From Bradyrhizobium sp. 199 (GTDB taxonomy: Bacteria > Pseudomonadota > Alphaproteobacteria > Rhizobiales > Xanthobacteraceae): a stretch of 64,000 bases of DNA. The DNA is taken from NCBI RefSeq assembly GCF_023073355.1, contig NZ_JADPJI010000008.1:682001-746000 (forward strand), in the 5' to 3' direction. The first letter of the stretch is position 1, and every line of letters starts with the position of its first letter. The notes below the pieces were generated by a model that was given only the letters and a program-made list of their open reading frames with translations, made no database searches and was not told where the DNA came from. A program made the translations under genes and the position numbers. Shown piece by piece: positions 35,551-43,549 of the stretch.

Positions 35551-37782
35551 ATGTACCAGCCCAGAGAACATTTCCAGTCGGGACACAGATTCGGCATCGA
35601 ATTCGGCGGAGCCGTCCTCAGCTTCGAGCGCGTGGCCGACGTCCTGCGCCGGCAGTGGCCGATCATCGCGGCGTGCACCGGAGCTGCGCTGGCCCTGGTG
35701 ATCGTCTACCTGGTCATGGCACAGCCGATGTACACCGCGAATGCCCGAATCATGATGGATACGCGTCAGGCGCAGGTGCTGGACAAAGACAGCAACGCCA
35801 ACAGTGCCCTCATCGATACCGGCTACGTCGATAGCCAGGTCGAGGTCATCAATTCGGACGACCTGATTCTCTCGGTCGTCCGTCGCCTGAAGCTGACGGA
35901 TGATCCGGAATTCAATGGCTCCAGTCCAGGCTTGCTGTCCATCGTTCTCGGCAAGCTCATGTCGCCGTTTGGCTCTGGCGAAGCTGCGTCCCAGGAGCGG
36001 CTCGAACACGCCGTGGTCGAGCAGGTTCAGAAGAACCTGAGAACGGAACGCGTCCTGACGACGTATGTCTTGTCGATGAACTATCGCTCGCGAAGCCCCG
36101 AGAAGGCCGCCAAGATCGTCAACGCGATCGCCAATGCCTACCTCGTCGGCGCCCTGGAAGCCAAATATCAGTCCACCAAGCGGGCAACCGAATGGCTTCA
36201 GCAGCGCAGCATCGAGCTGAGCGAACAGGCAACGGCCAGCGACCGCGCCGTGCAAACCTTCAAGGCCGAGCACAACATCGTCGGGACCAGCCGCGGGCTG
36301 ATGTCAGAGCAGCAATTGTCGGACCTGAATACGCAGCTGGTTCAAGCGCGGGCGGCGACCGCCGAGGCCAAGGCTCGTCTCGACCGGATCGACGCGATCT
36401 CCGACCAGGATGTTGCGCAATCAACCGTGACGGACGCTCTCAACAACTCGGTCATCACCCGCCTGCGCGCCCAATATCTCGACCTTCAGGCCCAATATGC
36501 GGATTGGTCGCGACGCTACGGCAAGCAGCATCTTGCGACGGTCAATCTGGCCAACAAGATGGAGGAGCTGCGCAAGAACATCGCCGACGAGCTGCGTCGG
36601 ATCGGAGATGCCTATCGCAGCGACTATGAGATCGCAAAGAGCCGGGAGGCATCGCTCGAGAAAAGCGTGAAGGAACTCGTCGCCCAGGCCGGCGATTCCG
36701 GCCAGGCCGCAGTCAAGCTGCGCGATCTCGAAAGCGCCGCCGACACCTATCGCAACCTCTACAACAACTTCCTCGAGAAACTGCAAAGCGCGACGCAGAA
36801 TCAGAGCTTCCCGCTCAGCGAGGCGCGCCTCATCAGCACCGCCACCAAGCCGGATCGCAAGAGCTCGCCGCGTACGGTTCTGGCCCTCGTCGGCGGCCTG
36901 GTCGGCGGCCTCTGCCTCGGCTTTGGCGTCGCATTTGGGCGCGAACTGCTCAGCGACGTCTTGCGGACCCCCGCCGAGGTCGAGGAGGAGCTCGGGGTCA
37001 AGTGCCTCGGCGTGCTGCCCGACATTCGTCCGCCGACGACGACCGGCGCGTTGCTTTCCGCGTCAGGCAAGACGAGTTCACCGGATCTGTCCCGCTACGT
37101 CGTCGATCATCCATTCTCGCGATTCGCCGAGACGCTGCGCAACATCAAGGTATCGATCGACGTTGCGCGCCTGACCCGCGAGATCAAGGTCATCGGCATC
37201 GTGTCTTCCCTTCCCAAGGAAGGAAAAACCACGGTGGCGGCCAACTTCGCGCAGTTGATCGCCCTCACCGGACATCGCACGGTCCTGATCGACGGCGATC
37301 TGCACACGCGCTCGCTGACCCGAGAGCTCGCCCCCAACGCCAAGAGCGGACTGGTGGAAGCTCTCGCCGACCCGGCGAGCCTCGGCTACCATGTGCAGCG
37401 AAGCAAGGAAACGGGCCTGGATTTCCTGCCGTCCGTCGTGGCGTCCCGCATGGTCAATTCGGCCGACGTCATCGGATCGAAGGCGATGGCCGAACTGCTC
37501 AAGGTGCTGAGAGAGCACTATGAATACATCGTGATCGATCTTGCCCCAGTGATGCCGGTGGCGGATTCGAAGGCCTTCAGCCTCCTGATCGACGCCATGG
37601 TCTACGTGATCGAATGGGGACAAACGACGCGAAGCGCTGTTCAGGAGTCGGTTTCCGGCTCGGAAGTCCTCCAGAAGAAACTGCTCGGCGCCGTGCTCAA
37701 CCGCGCCAACCCGAAGATGCTCAAGCGCATCGAGGCGTACAAGGGCAAGCACCACAACAGCTATTACGTCGAGCACGCCTAG
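35551..37782 (+). CDS. Wzc-like polysaccharide co-polymerase with tyrosine-kinase (BY-kinase) domain
   Basis: A 743-residue inner-membrane protein that sets chain length and drives export. A Wzz domain starts after ERVADVLRRQWPIIAACTG with a first membrane helix (ALALVIVYLVMA). A long coiled-coil region spans about residues 200-420, and the second helix is TVLALVGGLVGGLCLGFGVAF near residue 450. The kinase domain has Walker A SSLPKEGKTT near 551, Walker A' VLIDGDLH near 578 and YIVIDLAPV. The C-terminus ends in a small tyrosine cluster (AYKGKHHNSYYVEHA), the usual autophosphorylation target. Start at MYQPREH with AAAGGA upstream. Confidence 0.92.
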   Translation: MYQPREHFQSGHRFGIEFGGAVLSFERVADVLRRQWPIIAACTGAALALVIVYLVMAQPMYTANARIMMDTRQAQVLDKDSNANSALIDTGYVDSQVEVINSDDLILSVVRRLKLTDDPEFNGSSPGLLSIVLGKLMSPFGSGEAASQERLEHAVVEQVQKNLRTERVLTTYVLSMNYRSRSPEKAAKIVNAIANAYLVGALEAKYQSTKRATEWLQQRSIELSEQATASDRAVQTFKAEHNIVGTSRGLMSEQQLSDLNTQLVQARAATAEAKARLDRIDAISDQDVAQSTVTDALNNSVITRLRAQYLDLQAQYADWSRRYGKQHLATVNLANKMEELRKNIADELRRIGDAYRSDYEIAKSREASLEKSVKELVAQAGDSGQAAVKLRDLESAADTYRNLYNNFLEKLQSATQNQSFPLSEARLISTATKPDRKSSPRTVLALVGGLVGGLCLGFGVAFGRELLSDVLRTPAEVEEELGVKCLGVLPDIRPPTTTGALLSASGKTSSPDLSRYVVDHPFSRFAETLRNIKVSIDVARLTREIKVIGIVSSLPKEGKTTVAANFAQLIALTGHRTVLIDGDLHTRSLTRELAPNAKSGLVEALADPASLGYHVQRSKETGLDFLPSVVASRMVNSADVIGSKAMAELLKVLREHYEYIVIDLAPVMPVADSKAFSLLIDAMVYVIEWGQTTRSAVQESVSGSEVLQKKLLGAVLNRANPKMLKRIEAYKGKHHNSYYVEHA

Positions 37783-38168
37783 GCGGCGCGGCGCCGCGCT
37801 CGGCCGAACTGTAACGCCCCCGGGCCCGCTGCCCATTTTGGCAGCGGGCTTTTTTGCGTCTTGCGGAGCTGTCGCTGGAAGGCGATCGAATGGGCCTTCG
37901 CGCACCAGCCGGGGATTGGCCACCGGACTGCCCAGGCCTCCGTATTCGTCCGGAATCCACAACTTGCAGCTATTGCTCTAGCCAAAAGCAAGGATTGACG
38001 AAGGCGGTGCTGGCTAGGACAGTGCGCTAATTGGCAATCATCTCTCGATAAGACGAGACAATCCGGTCCTCAATGCCTCAAAATGCCGAGACTTTGGGCA
38101 TCTTTCTTTCTGAGTTCCCTGGGGCTAATCTCGGCTCATATTTGTAGTTCTTTTCCGGCGGGCTCGGA
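37783..38168. other. intergenic region after the wzc-like gene
   Basis: Contains the strong terminator listed separately, then about 300 bases in which I see no gene. An AT-richer stretch at 38095-38150 probably carries the promoter of the small membrane protein that follows. Confidence 0.4.
37824..37855 (+). terminator. rho-independent terminator of the wzc-like operon
   Basis: Perfect ten-pair stem GCCCGCTGCC / GGCAGCGGGC with a six-base loop, followed by six T. It lies 41 bases after the wzc-like stop codon. Confidence 0.92.
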
Positions 38169-38441
38169 ATGCTGATCGTCCTGACGATTTTGACTATTTG
38201 GGTTCTGCTCAACATTCTGTTCGTGTTGATCGTGGTTCCCCCACGCAAGCCGCGTCGGCAGTCGACGGCGACGACGCTTTCGCCGGCGCCCATCGACCCC
38301 AACCAACGAGAGATCGAGCAGGACGAACCCTTCTCGGTTCGTCATGTCATCGTCTCGGTCGCGATGGGAGCTTTCTTCGTGTTGGTGCCGCCGTTGCTCG
38401 CGTTGCGCGATGCGATCATGCGGCTCTTTGGCAGGTCGTAG
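38169..38441 (+). CDS. small two-helix membrane protein, unknown function
   Basis: A 90-residue protein. Residues 2-23 form a first membrane helix (TIWVLLNILFVLIVVPP), a polar proline-rich loop follows, then a second helix (VIVSVAMGAFFVLVPPLLAL) and a short basic end. I know no function. Its first helix closely resembles that of the 50-residue protein at 55212-55364 in the accessory island. GGA precedes the ATG closely. It sits between the wzc-like gene and the priming transferase. Confidence 0.6.
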   Translation: MLIVLTILTIWVLLNILFVLIVVPPRKPRRQSTATTLSPAPIDPNQREIEQDEPFSVRHVIVSVAMGAFFVLVPPLLALRDAIMRLFGRS

Positions 38442-38499
38442 CGAGATGAATCCTGATCGGGCTTAGACGGCGGTTCCAGATTATCGGCAAATTGAGCGG

Positions 38500-39927
38500 C
38501 TAGTACGCTTCCTGGAACATCACTGCGGATGCGGTGCGGGCCATGATCTTCAGATCGAGCCAGATGCTCCAGTTGCTGACGTACCAGACATCGTACTCGA
38601 CCCGCTTCTCCATCAGATCGATCGTCGGCGTTTCTCCTCTGAACCCGTTCACCTGGGCCCAGCCCGTCAGGCCAGGCTTCATGTGGTGCCGGTAGACGTA
38701 TTTGCTGATGAGCTCGTCATAGTAATTGTCATGGGCCAGCGCGTGCGGGCGCGGCCCAACCAGTGACATATCCCCGCGCAGCACGTTCCAGAGCTGCGGC
38801 AGTTCGTCAATGCTGGTCATGCGAAGGAACCGTCCGATCTTTGTGACCCGGGCATCCCTCTTGGTCGCTTGCGTAACCGTCTCGCCGTTCTCGCTGACGG
38901 TCATGGTTCGGAACTTCCAGATCTCGAACGGCCTCCCGTTAAAGCCGCGCCGCGACTGCCGGAAGATGACGTTCCCCGGGGAGTCGAGCTTTATCAGCAT
39001 GGCAACGGTCAGCAGCAGCGGCGTCAGCATCACAAGCGCGAACACGGCCACGCCAACGTCGAGACAGCGCTTTTGCAACCGCTCAAAAATCGAGAGAGGC
39101 GGCCGCTGGATTTCGACCGCGACGGTTCCACTGACCGGCAGAAATGGGCGGGCTACCAGATCAGCGACCGGATCGTCCGGCAGCAGGCGTATGGGCTGTG
39201 GGACGGCGCGCAAATATGGCGCCAGCTTGCGGAGCATCGGCAATTCGTTCCAGTCGAGCGCAACCAGATATTCGTCGACATCGGCCGAGCGCGATTGCCG
39301 GATCACGTCGCGAATCTGTCGCTCCCATTGGCCGTCGTCCCGATCGGCGCCGAGCACGAAATGGCGGGTGACATCGAAACCATTCCTTCGCAGGTCCTTG
39401 AAGCGGCTCGAGGTGAAATCGAGCGGCTTGAGGCTGAGCAGGATCACCTTGCGATCGACCAGCCGGCTCCTCGCAAAGTTCGTGCCGAATACCGCCTGCC
39501 AAACGAAGCGAAGGCTGATCAAGCCAAATCCGCCGATCACGGCGAACACGAGGACGGTGCCGCGGGAGAGATTGTCCGTCGATTTCAGCAGGAAGGCCGC
39601 AACGGCGAGGATCGTCAGCGACGTCAGCCAGATAAACACGGCCTTGCGCAGCTGCCAGACGACATTGAGCAAGCGGTGCGTGGCATAGACGTCCCGGAAA
39701 TAGGCGACCGCGACGAACACGACGCCGACAAATAACCCCGCCCCTACCGAAGCGCCATCGGGCGAAGCAACGGCCGCGCCGTAGAGCGAAGCTCCGGCGG
39801 CATAGCTCAACAGGATCAGCAGAAAGTCGGCAGCCATGACGACGATTTGAAATGGCCTCTGAAGCGAGCCGCCGCGCGTCGACGATAACGCGTGGGCGCT
39901 TTCAGAACCATAAGTTGCAACAGCCAT
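38500..39927 (-). CDS. undecaprenyl-phosphate sugar phosphotransferase priming exopolysaccharide synthesis (WcaJ/ExoY class)
   Basis: A 475-residue polyprenyl glycosylphosphotransferase that moves a hexose 1-phosphate onto undecaprenyl phosphate, the first step of repeat-unit assembly. The N-terminal half has about four membrane helices and a Rossmann-like segment. The catalytic third starts at KRCLDVGVAVFALVMLTPL, with FRQSRRGFNGRPFEIWKFRTM, LRMTSIDELPQLWNVLRGDMS and GPRPHA, then KPGLTGWAQVNGFRG, all hallmarks of bacterial sugar transferases. I start at MAVATYGSES. It is convergent with the small membrane protein. Confidence 0.93.
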   Translation of the reverse strand: MAVATYGSESAHALSSTRGGSLQRPFQIVVMAADFLLILLSYAAGASLYGAAVASPDGASVGAGLFVGVVFVAVAYFRDVYATHRLLNVVWQLRKAVFIWLTSLTILAVAAFLLKSTDNLSRGTVLVFAVIGGFGLISLRFVWQAVFGTNFARSRLVDRKVILLSLKPLDFTSSRFKDLRRNGFDVTRHFVLGADRDDGQWERQIRDVIRQSRSADVDEYLVALDWNELPMLRKLAPYLRAVPQPIRLLPDDPVADLVARPFLPVSGTVAVEIQRPPLSIFERLQKRCLDVGVAVFALVMLTPLLLTVAMLIKLDSPGNVIFRQSRRGFNGRPFEIWKFRTMTVSENGETVTQATKRDARVTKIGRFLRMTSIDELPQLWNVLRGDMSLVGPRPHALAHDNYYDELISKYVYRHHMKPGLTGWAQVNGFRGETPTIDLMEKRVEYDVWYVSNWSIWLDLKIMARTASAVMFQEAY

Positions 39928-40537
39928 TCGTACCTCTGTCAATCGAGAGAGTGCCTGACGCCCATCGTGATGCTGAAGACTCGTCAACTTCTCCGCACGG
40001 AAAGTGTTGGCTGATCGCAGCGAGATTGTGGCGCTGCACGCAAAACTTTTGCGGCGCATGGATGATGCGCGATGTTGAAATGCGCAGCAAAATTCGATGC
40101 GCTGAAAAAGTCGTCACAGTGATGACATACGAGCGAACGTGTTGCCCTATTTTGAATCAAGTTCCGCGTCCAACGCGACGTCCGGTGGTCGCGCGAGCGC
40201 CTCGTCGCTCATCTTTCAGGCGATGCAATCTTCCGATCGGGCGCAAAGAATCATTTGCGAGAATTTCGAGGGATTTCTACCTTGGCGTGCGCCGCGAGAT
40301 TTGCCTAGGCATGCATCTTTGCCGCGCTCTCGCGTTCAGCGATGCAATCCTGCGGACCGATCGTTGGTGCTGCCCAGCGACAACATGGTGGGCAAGAAGT
40401 ACCGCCCTTCTTTTGGCGTGATCGAACCGGAGAACAAGGACGCTCCCTCACCGCACTCACGTTGTTCGTGTTGGATGGAAGCTCTCCGGTGCCGGCGACT
40501 TGGGGAAATTTTTCGACGACCCAATCGATTGAGTGCC
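39928..40537. other. upstream region of the priming transferase and phosphatase genes
   Basis: About 610 bases. An open frame from 40139 runs into the phosphatase gene, but its first 133 codons do not resemble the family and look AT-shifted, so I treat it as non-coding. ATGCGC occurs three times within 38 bases (40065, 40080, 40097). No clear promoter could be fixed. Confidence 0.4.
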
Positions 40538-41275
40538 ATGATATCTCTCGCCCGACCACGCCCGCCCTTCCCCAAACCTCAATTGCCGGAGGGAGTTCGC
40601 ATCTATGCGATCTCCGATATTCACGGATGCGCCCATCTGCTCCAGCCTATGTTGCGGGTGATCGACGCCGACGTTGCCCGCAGCCGGCCGCGCTATGCGA
40701 TCGAGGTCTTCATGGGCGATTACATCGATCGCGGCCCGGATACGCGCGCCACTCTCGACGTCCTGGTCGAACGGAGCCGCCGGGGAAACGCAGTTTTCCT
40801 CAAGGGAAACCACGAGGCATTCCTCGTGAGGGTGTTCGAAGATCCTTCGCTGTTCGAGGACTGGATTGCCTTCGGCGGGACCCAGACGTTGATGTCCTAC
40901 GGGCTTGCCCCACCGGACCTGAAGCGCGACGAGCCGGCATCGATATTGCGCAATTTAATTCGGGCAATGCCAACCGAACATCTGGAATTCCTGGACAATT
41001 TGCGGCTGAGCTTCAGTTGCGGCGACTTCTTCTTCGTTCACGCCGGCGTCCGCCCGGGCGTTGCACTGGCCGAGCAGACGGAGCGCGATCTGCTCTGGAT
41101 TCGCGAAGAGTTCCTGCGGAGCGAGGACCAGTTCGGCAAATATGTCGTGCATGGACATACGCCGGTCCGCAGTGCCGAATTCCTGGCCAACCGCGTCAAC
41201 ATCGACACCGGCGCCTATGCAACCGGCAACCTCACCCTGATGAGCATTCAGGGCAGCCGCATGCTCGCGGTGTGA
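40538..41275 (+). CDS. serine/threonine protein phosphatase-like metallophosphoesterase
   Basis: A 245-residue PPP-family phosphatase. Metal-binding motifs are in order: AISDIHGC near residue 26, GDYIDRGPD near 60, LKGNHE near 88, then VHAGVRPG and VHGHTPV. This is the size and layout of bacterial PrpA/ApaH-like enzymes that dephosphorylate proteins or dinucleotides. Position next to a polysaccharide locus with a BY-kinase suggests a signalling role, but removal of phosphate from the Wzc tyrosines would need a different substrate preference. I start at MISLARPRPP, where family similarity begins. Confidence 0.86.
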   Translation: MISLARPRPPFPKPQLPEGVRIYAISDIHGCAHLLQPMLRVIDADVARSRPRYAIEVFMGDYIDRGPDTRATLDVLVERSRRGNAVFLKGNHEAFLVRVFEDPSLFEDWIAFGGTQTLMSYGLAPPDLKRDEPASILRNLIRAMPTEHLEFLDNLRLSFSCGDFFFVHAGVRPGVALAEQTERDLLWIREEFLRSEDQFGKYVVHGHTPVRSAEFLANRVNIDTGAYATGNLTLMSIQGSRMLAV

Positions 41276-41359
41276 GGTGGCGACAACCGCCCGGCGCTGA
41301 CGCACGAGACGGCTTCGCAAGGAAATGACCGGGTTTTATCCGCAACTCCGGGTCAAACC

Positions 41360-41626
41360 CTAGTTGAGCAACGGCGGCTTCTCCAGCCGCGCACGCGTGT
41401 GCGCCATCCAGTCGCTCCAGGCACGTTCGTGCTTGATGTAGAGTTCCACCCAGCGTTCGCCATGCTGGGCCTGACGGACGCGCGCCGCTTCGCCCATCAA
41501 GTCGGTATCCGGCTTGTCTAGCGCTTCGAACTCGATGGTTTCCGAGATCGTCAGACCAACGAGCACGCGCTGTCCGGCGCCATCCACGATGTAGCGTCGC
41601 GGAGCATCCTTCTTAGGCTCGCTCAT
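41360..41626 (-). CDS. small hypothetical cytoplasmic protein
   Basis: An 88-residue acidic/basic mixed protein starting MSEPKKDAPRRYIVDGAGQRVLVGLT, with FEALDKP and a late WVELYIKHERAWSDWMAHTR. No membrane segment. GACGAG precedes the ATG. I do not recognise a domain. A longer frame of 135 codons exists, but the extra residues are proline/arginine-rich noise. Confidence 0.6.
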   Translation of the reverse strand: MSEPKKDAPRRYIVDGAGQRVLVGLTISETIEFEALDKPDTDLMGEAARVRQAQHGERWVELYIKHERAWSDWMAHTRARLEKPPLLN

Positions 41627-41687
41627 CTCGTCATGCCCCGTCGTTTCGGTGTGTGAAGCTGGATGCCGACAACGAATTGGACGACAT

Positions 41688-41855
41688 CTAAAAGGCACGC
41701 CGGGCGTGGCCGAACGTCGAGGTGGGTTGGGACGCCCGGTGTGAGGCGCCGTAGGATGCGTGCGCACCTCTTCGTTGGACGCGCCAAGCGCTCAGCGCGT
41801 ATCCAAGAATGAGGCCAGCGCCGAAAATGGAAGCGGAGACAAACGCAGAAGTCAT
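41688..41855 (-). CDS. small single-helix membrane protein
   Basis: A 55-residue frame: MTSAFVSASIFGAGLILGYALSAW is one hydrophobic helix, followed by an arginine-rich cytoplasmic tail. AGGGCGAC lies about seven bases before the ATG. It is similar in kind to many short membrane proteins of this genus. It precedes the 88-residue gene by 61 bases on the same strand. Confidence 0.45.
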   Translation of the reverse strand: MTSAFVSASIFGAGLILGYALSAWRVQRRGAHASYGASHRASQPTSTFGHARRAF

Positions 41856-42228
41856 GGAGTCGCCCTGGATAGTCCTGTTCACATCAAGAGCGATCAGTGT
41901 GTCGACATCATGGTTCTTGATCACTCATGGGCGCCGAAAAATTGTTCAAGGTCCGATCCCTTGTGTGCATGAAGCACTCGTGCCGAGCCCGCAGGGCTCC
42001 GCCACATCTGCCTCGATCGGAGACGATCACCGAACACTCTGCATAGCGACCACTTTGTAAGAGGGAAGGACACGCTCCGCGGCTCGGCCGCACATTGGCC
42101 GAGCAGATGCGTCGACCAGACCTCGTCCCAGGACGAGGAATTTCGGGCAGTTCGATCGAGCCATGCCCTTGCAACCGTTCGGCAGCCGTCGCATTATTTC
42201 CCATCGCATTTCAGAGGGATTCAAACCA
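41856..42228. other. intergenic region
   Basis: About 370 bases with no supported gene. It separates the small membrane protein from the divergent exported protein and should contain both promoters; I could not fix them. Confidence 0.35.
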
Positions 42229-42492
42229 ATGAACTTCCGCGCCCTTATTCCAACCATTGCCCTGGCCGCCCTTGGCCTTACCGTGACTGCATCCGTCGCG
42301 TCGGCCGCCGAGCTCGCGCTTGCTCCGTCACATCGGGCGGCCGCCGTCCAGGGCGGTGTTGTGCTGTGGGATGACGTTTACCCGCCCGCGATCTATGGTC
42401 CCCAGCTTCGCCCGGTCGAGGAAGTCGCAGCCATGAAGGCGCAGGCACGGCCCGTGTCCCAGCGCTGGTGGGGATATTGGTACGTCCGGTAA
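42229..42492 (+). CDS. small exported hypothetical protein
   Basis: An 87-residue protein with a Sec signal (IPTIALAALGLTVTASVASAAE, cleavage after ASA). The mature part is short with two aromatic patches, VVLWDDVYPPAIYGPQ and the terminal QRWWGYWYVR. AGAGG precedes the ATG. A gene of similar type lies at 62454-62726. It ends just before a terminator and so is a one-gene unit. Confidence 0.65.
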   Translation: MNFRALIPTIALAALGLTVTASVASAAELALAPSHRAAAVQGGVVLWDDVYPPAIYGPQLRPVEEVAAMKAQARPVSQRWWGYWYVR

Positions 42493-42535
42493 GCCGAACC
42501 ACTTTGGCCAGCTAAGCCCGTCCCAACTCACGATC

Positions 42536-42567
42536 ACCGCCACACCGGACATCGGTTGGCGGTTTTT
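42536..42567 (+). terminator. rho-independent terminator
   Basis: Stem ACCGCCA / TGGCGGT with an inner ACCG / CGGT helix and one bulged base, followed by TTTTT. It lies 43 bases after the small exported protein. Confidence 0.75.
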
Positions 42568-42767
42568 CTTGCTCACGGTCACGCGGAGCGGGCCGCCTAT
42601 GGCGGCTTAGATTGGTAGAGGCCGCCCTCGAACAGCAAAGGCGCCCGGATGACGCCGACATGCTGGAAACGGCGGAGCGTACCCGCGATGCCAAAAAACT
42701 GGACCATCGATACGGCGCCGAACAGGAAACCGTCGTTGCGGCCGTAAGCACCGCTCGGCGGGAGCAA

Positions 42768-42789
42768 ACGCCGGGCTTAAGCCCGGCGT
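42768..42789. repeat. perfect 22-bp palindrome
   Basis: Arms ACGCCGGGCTT and AAGCCCGGCGT meet without a spacer. It lies 16 bases beyond the end of the RTX remnant on the minus strand. It may be a terminator stem, but no T run follows on either strand. Confidence 0.55.
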
Positions 42790-42804
42790 CGCCTGGCATC
42801 ATCG

Positions 42805-43275
42805 TCATACGAACCGGAAATTGCCGTTCGTGATCGCTCCGACGTTATTGGTGAGGTGGATCTGGATGTCGCGACCATCCGTGCTGCCGTCGCCGTTGGG
42901 CCCCTCCAGATTGAGCGTGTTGTTACCGTCACCGAGATTGATCGACGTGCCGTTTTGGTCGTTCGACAATGTCAGCACATCTTTGGCCGGATTGAAGCCG
43001 CCGAAATCGCTGCCATCGATGGCCGAAATCGCTGCCATTGATGAAGGACACGTTGCTCACGCTCAGCGTGTTGGCGCCGCGGGCGAGGTGCAGGAAGTTG
43101 CCTCCCGCCCCGAGATCGACGGAGAGTCCGTTGACGATATTCCCGATATTGATCGTGTCGTTACCATCGCCGGCTACGACATTGGCCACATTGACGAGGT
43201 TGAAACCGTAGAAGCCCCCGGTGTTGCCTACGTCGACGGTGTTGGTTCCCGCCGCGAGATGCGCGCGCAAGAACG
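42805..43275 (-). pseudogene. RTX/calcium-binding-type protein remnant, frameshifted by a 22-bp duplication
   Basis: The minus strand encodes the end of a repeat-rich secreted protein: AGTNTVDVGNTGGFYGF, AGDGNDTINIGN and LSVDLGAGGN in one frame, then GGFNPAKDVLTLSNDQ, NLGDGNNTLNLEG and a terminal NGNFRFV in another. The frame changes at a tandem 22-bp duplication (43001-43044); removing one copy rejoins the frames as INGSDFGGFNPAKD. No start or N-terminal part remains. Such proteins are exported by type I systems; other RTX pieces lie at 52.3-53.4 kb. Confidence 0.68.
43001..43044. repeat. 22-bp tandem duplication
   Basis: CCGAAATCGCTGCCAT followed by C or T and GATG occurs at 43001 and again at 43023. 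The length is not a multiple of three, and it lies exactly where the RTX remnant loses its frame. Confidence 0.75.
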
Positions 43276-43420
43276 CTGCCGTGCAATGAGTGGCGCGTAA
43301 GGCGATATGACAAAGCTTGGGTGCGCCTCCCCCAACCCGCCGCGAGCCACACCACGCGAGGGGACACGACCGGCTCTCCTTCGAAAGATCGACGGCGAAA
43401 GCCTCCGCATCGATGCCCCG

Positions 43421-43526
43421 TTTCTCGATCCTCCCTACAACGTCAAGATCGCAGGCAACGCAAAGCCGGCGCGGCCGCCACAGCGAGTTTGTGATGGCCT
43501 CGGGAGAGATGGACGGAAACATCTGA
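43421..43526 (+). pseudogene. DNA methyltransferase fragment
   Basis: The + strand encodes FLDPPYNVKIAGNA and then, one frame over, HSEFVMASGEMDG. This is the catalytic DPPY block plus the following HREFxMASGEM block of ParB-type adenine methyltransferases, as seen intact at 48268-49578 (DPPYNVPIDG and HREFKMASGEM). Only about 35 codons survive, with a frameshift between them. Confidence 0.6.
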
Positions 43527-43549
43527 GCCTGATCACCGGGCACCGAGAG

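Larger units (their letters stand above)
42493..42804. other. intergenic region with two hairpins
   Basis: Besides the terminator at 42536 and the palindrome at 42768, nothing gene-like is visible. It marks the left edge of the accessory, gene-decay region. Confidence 0.4.
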
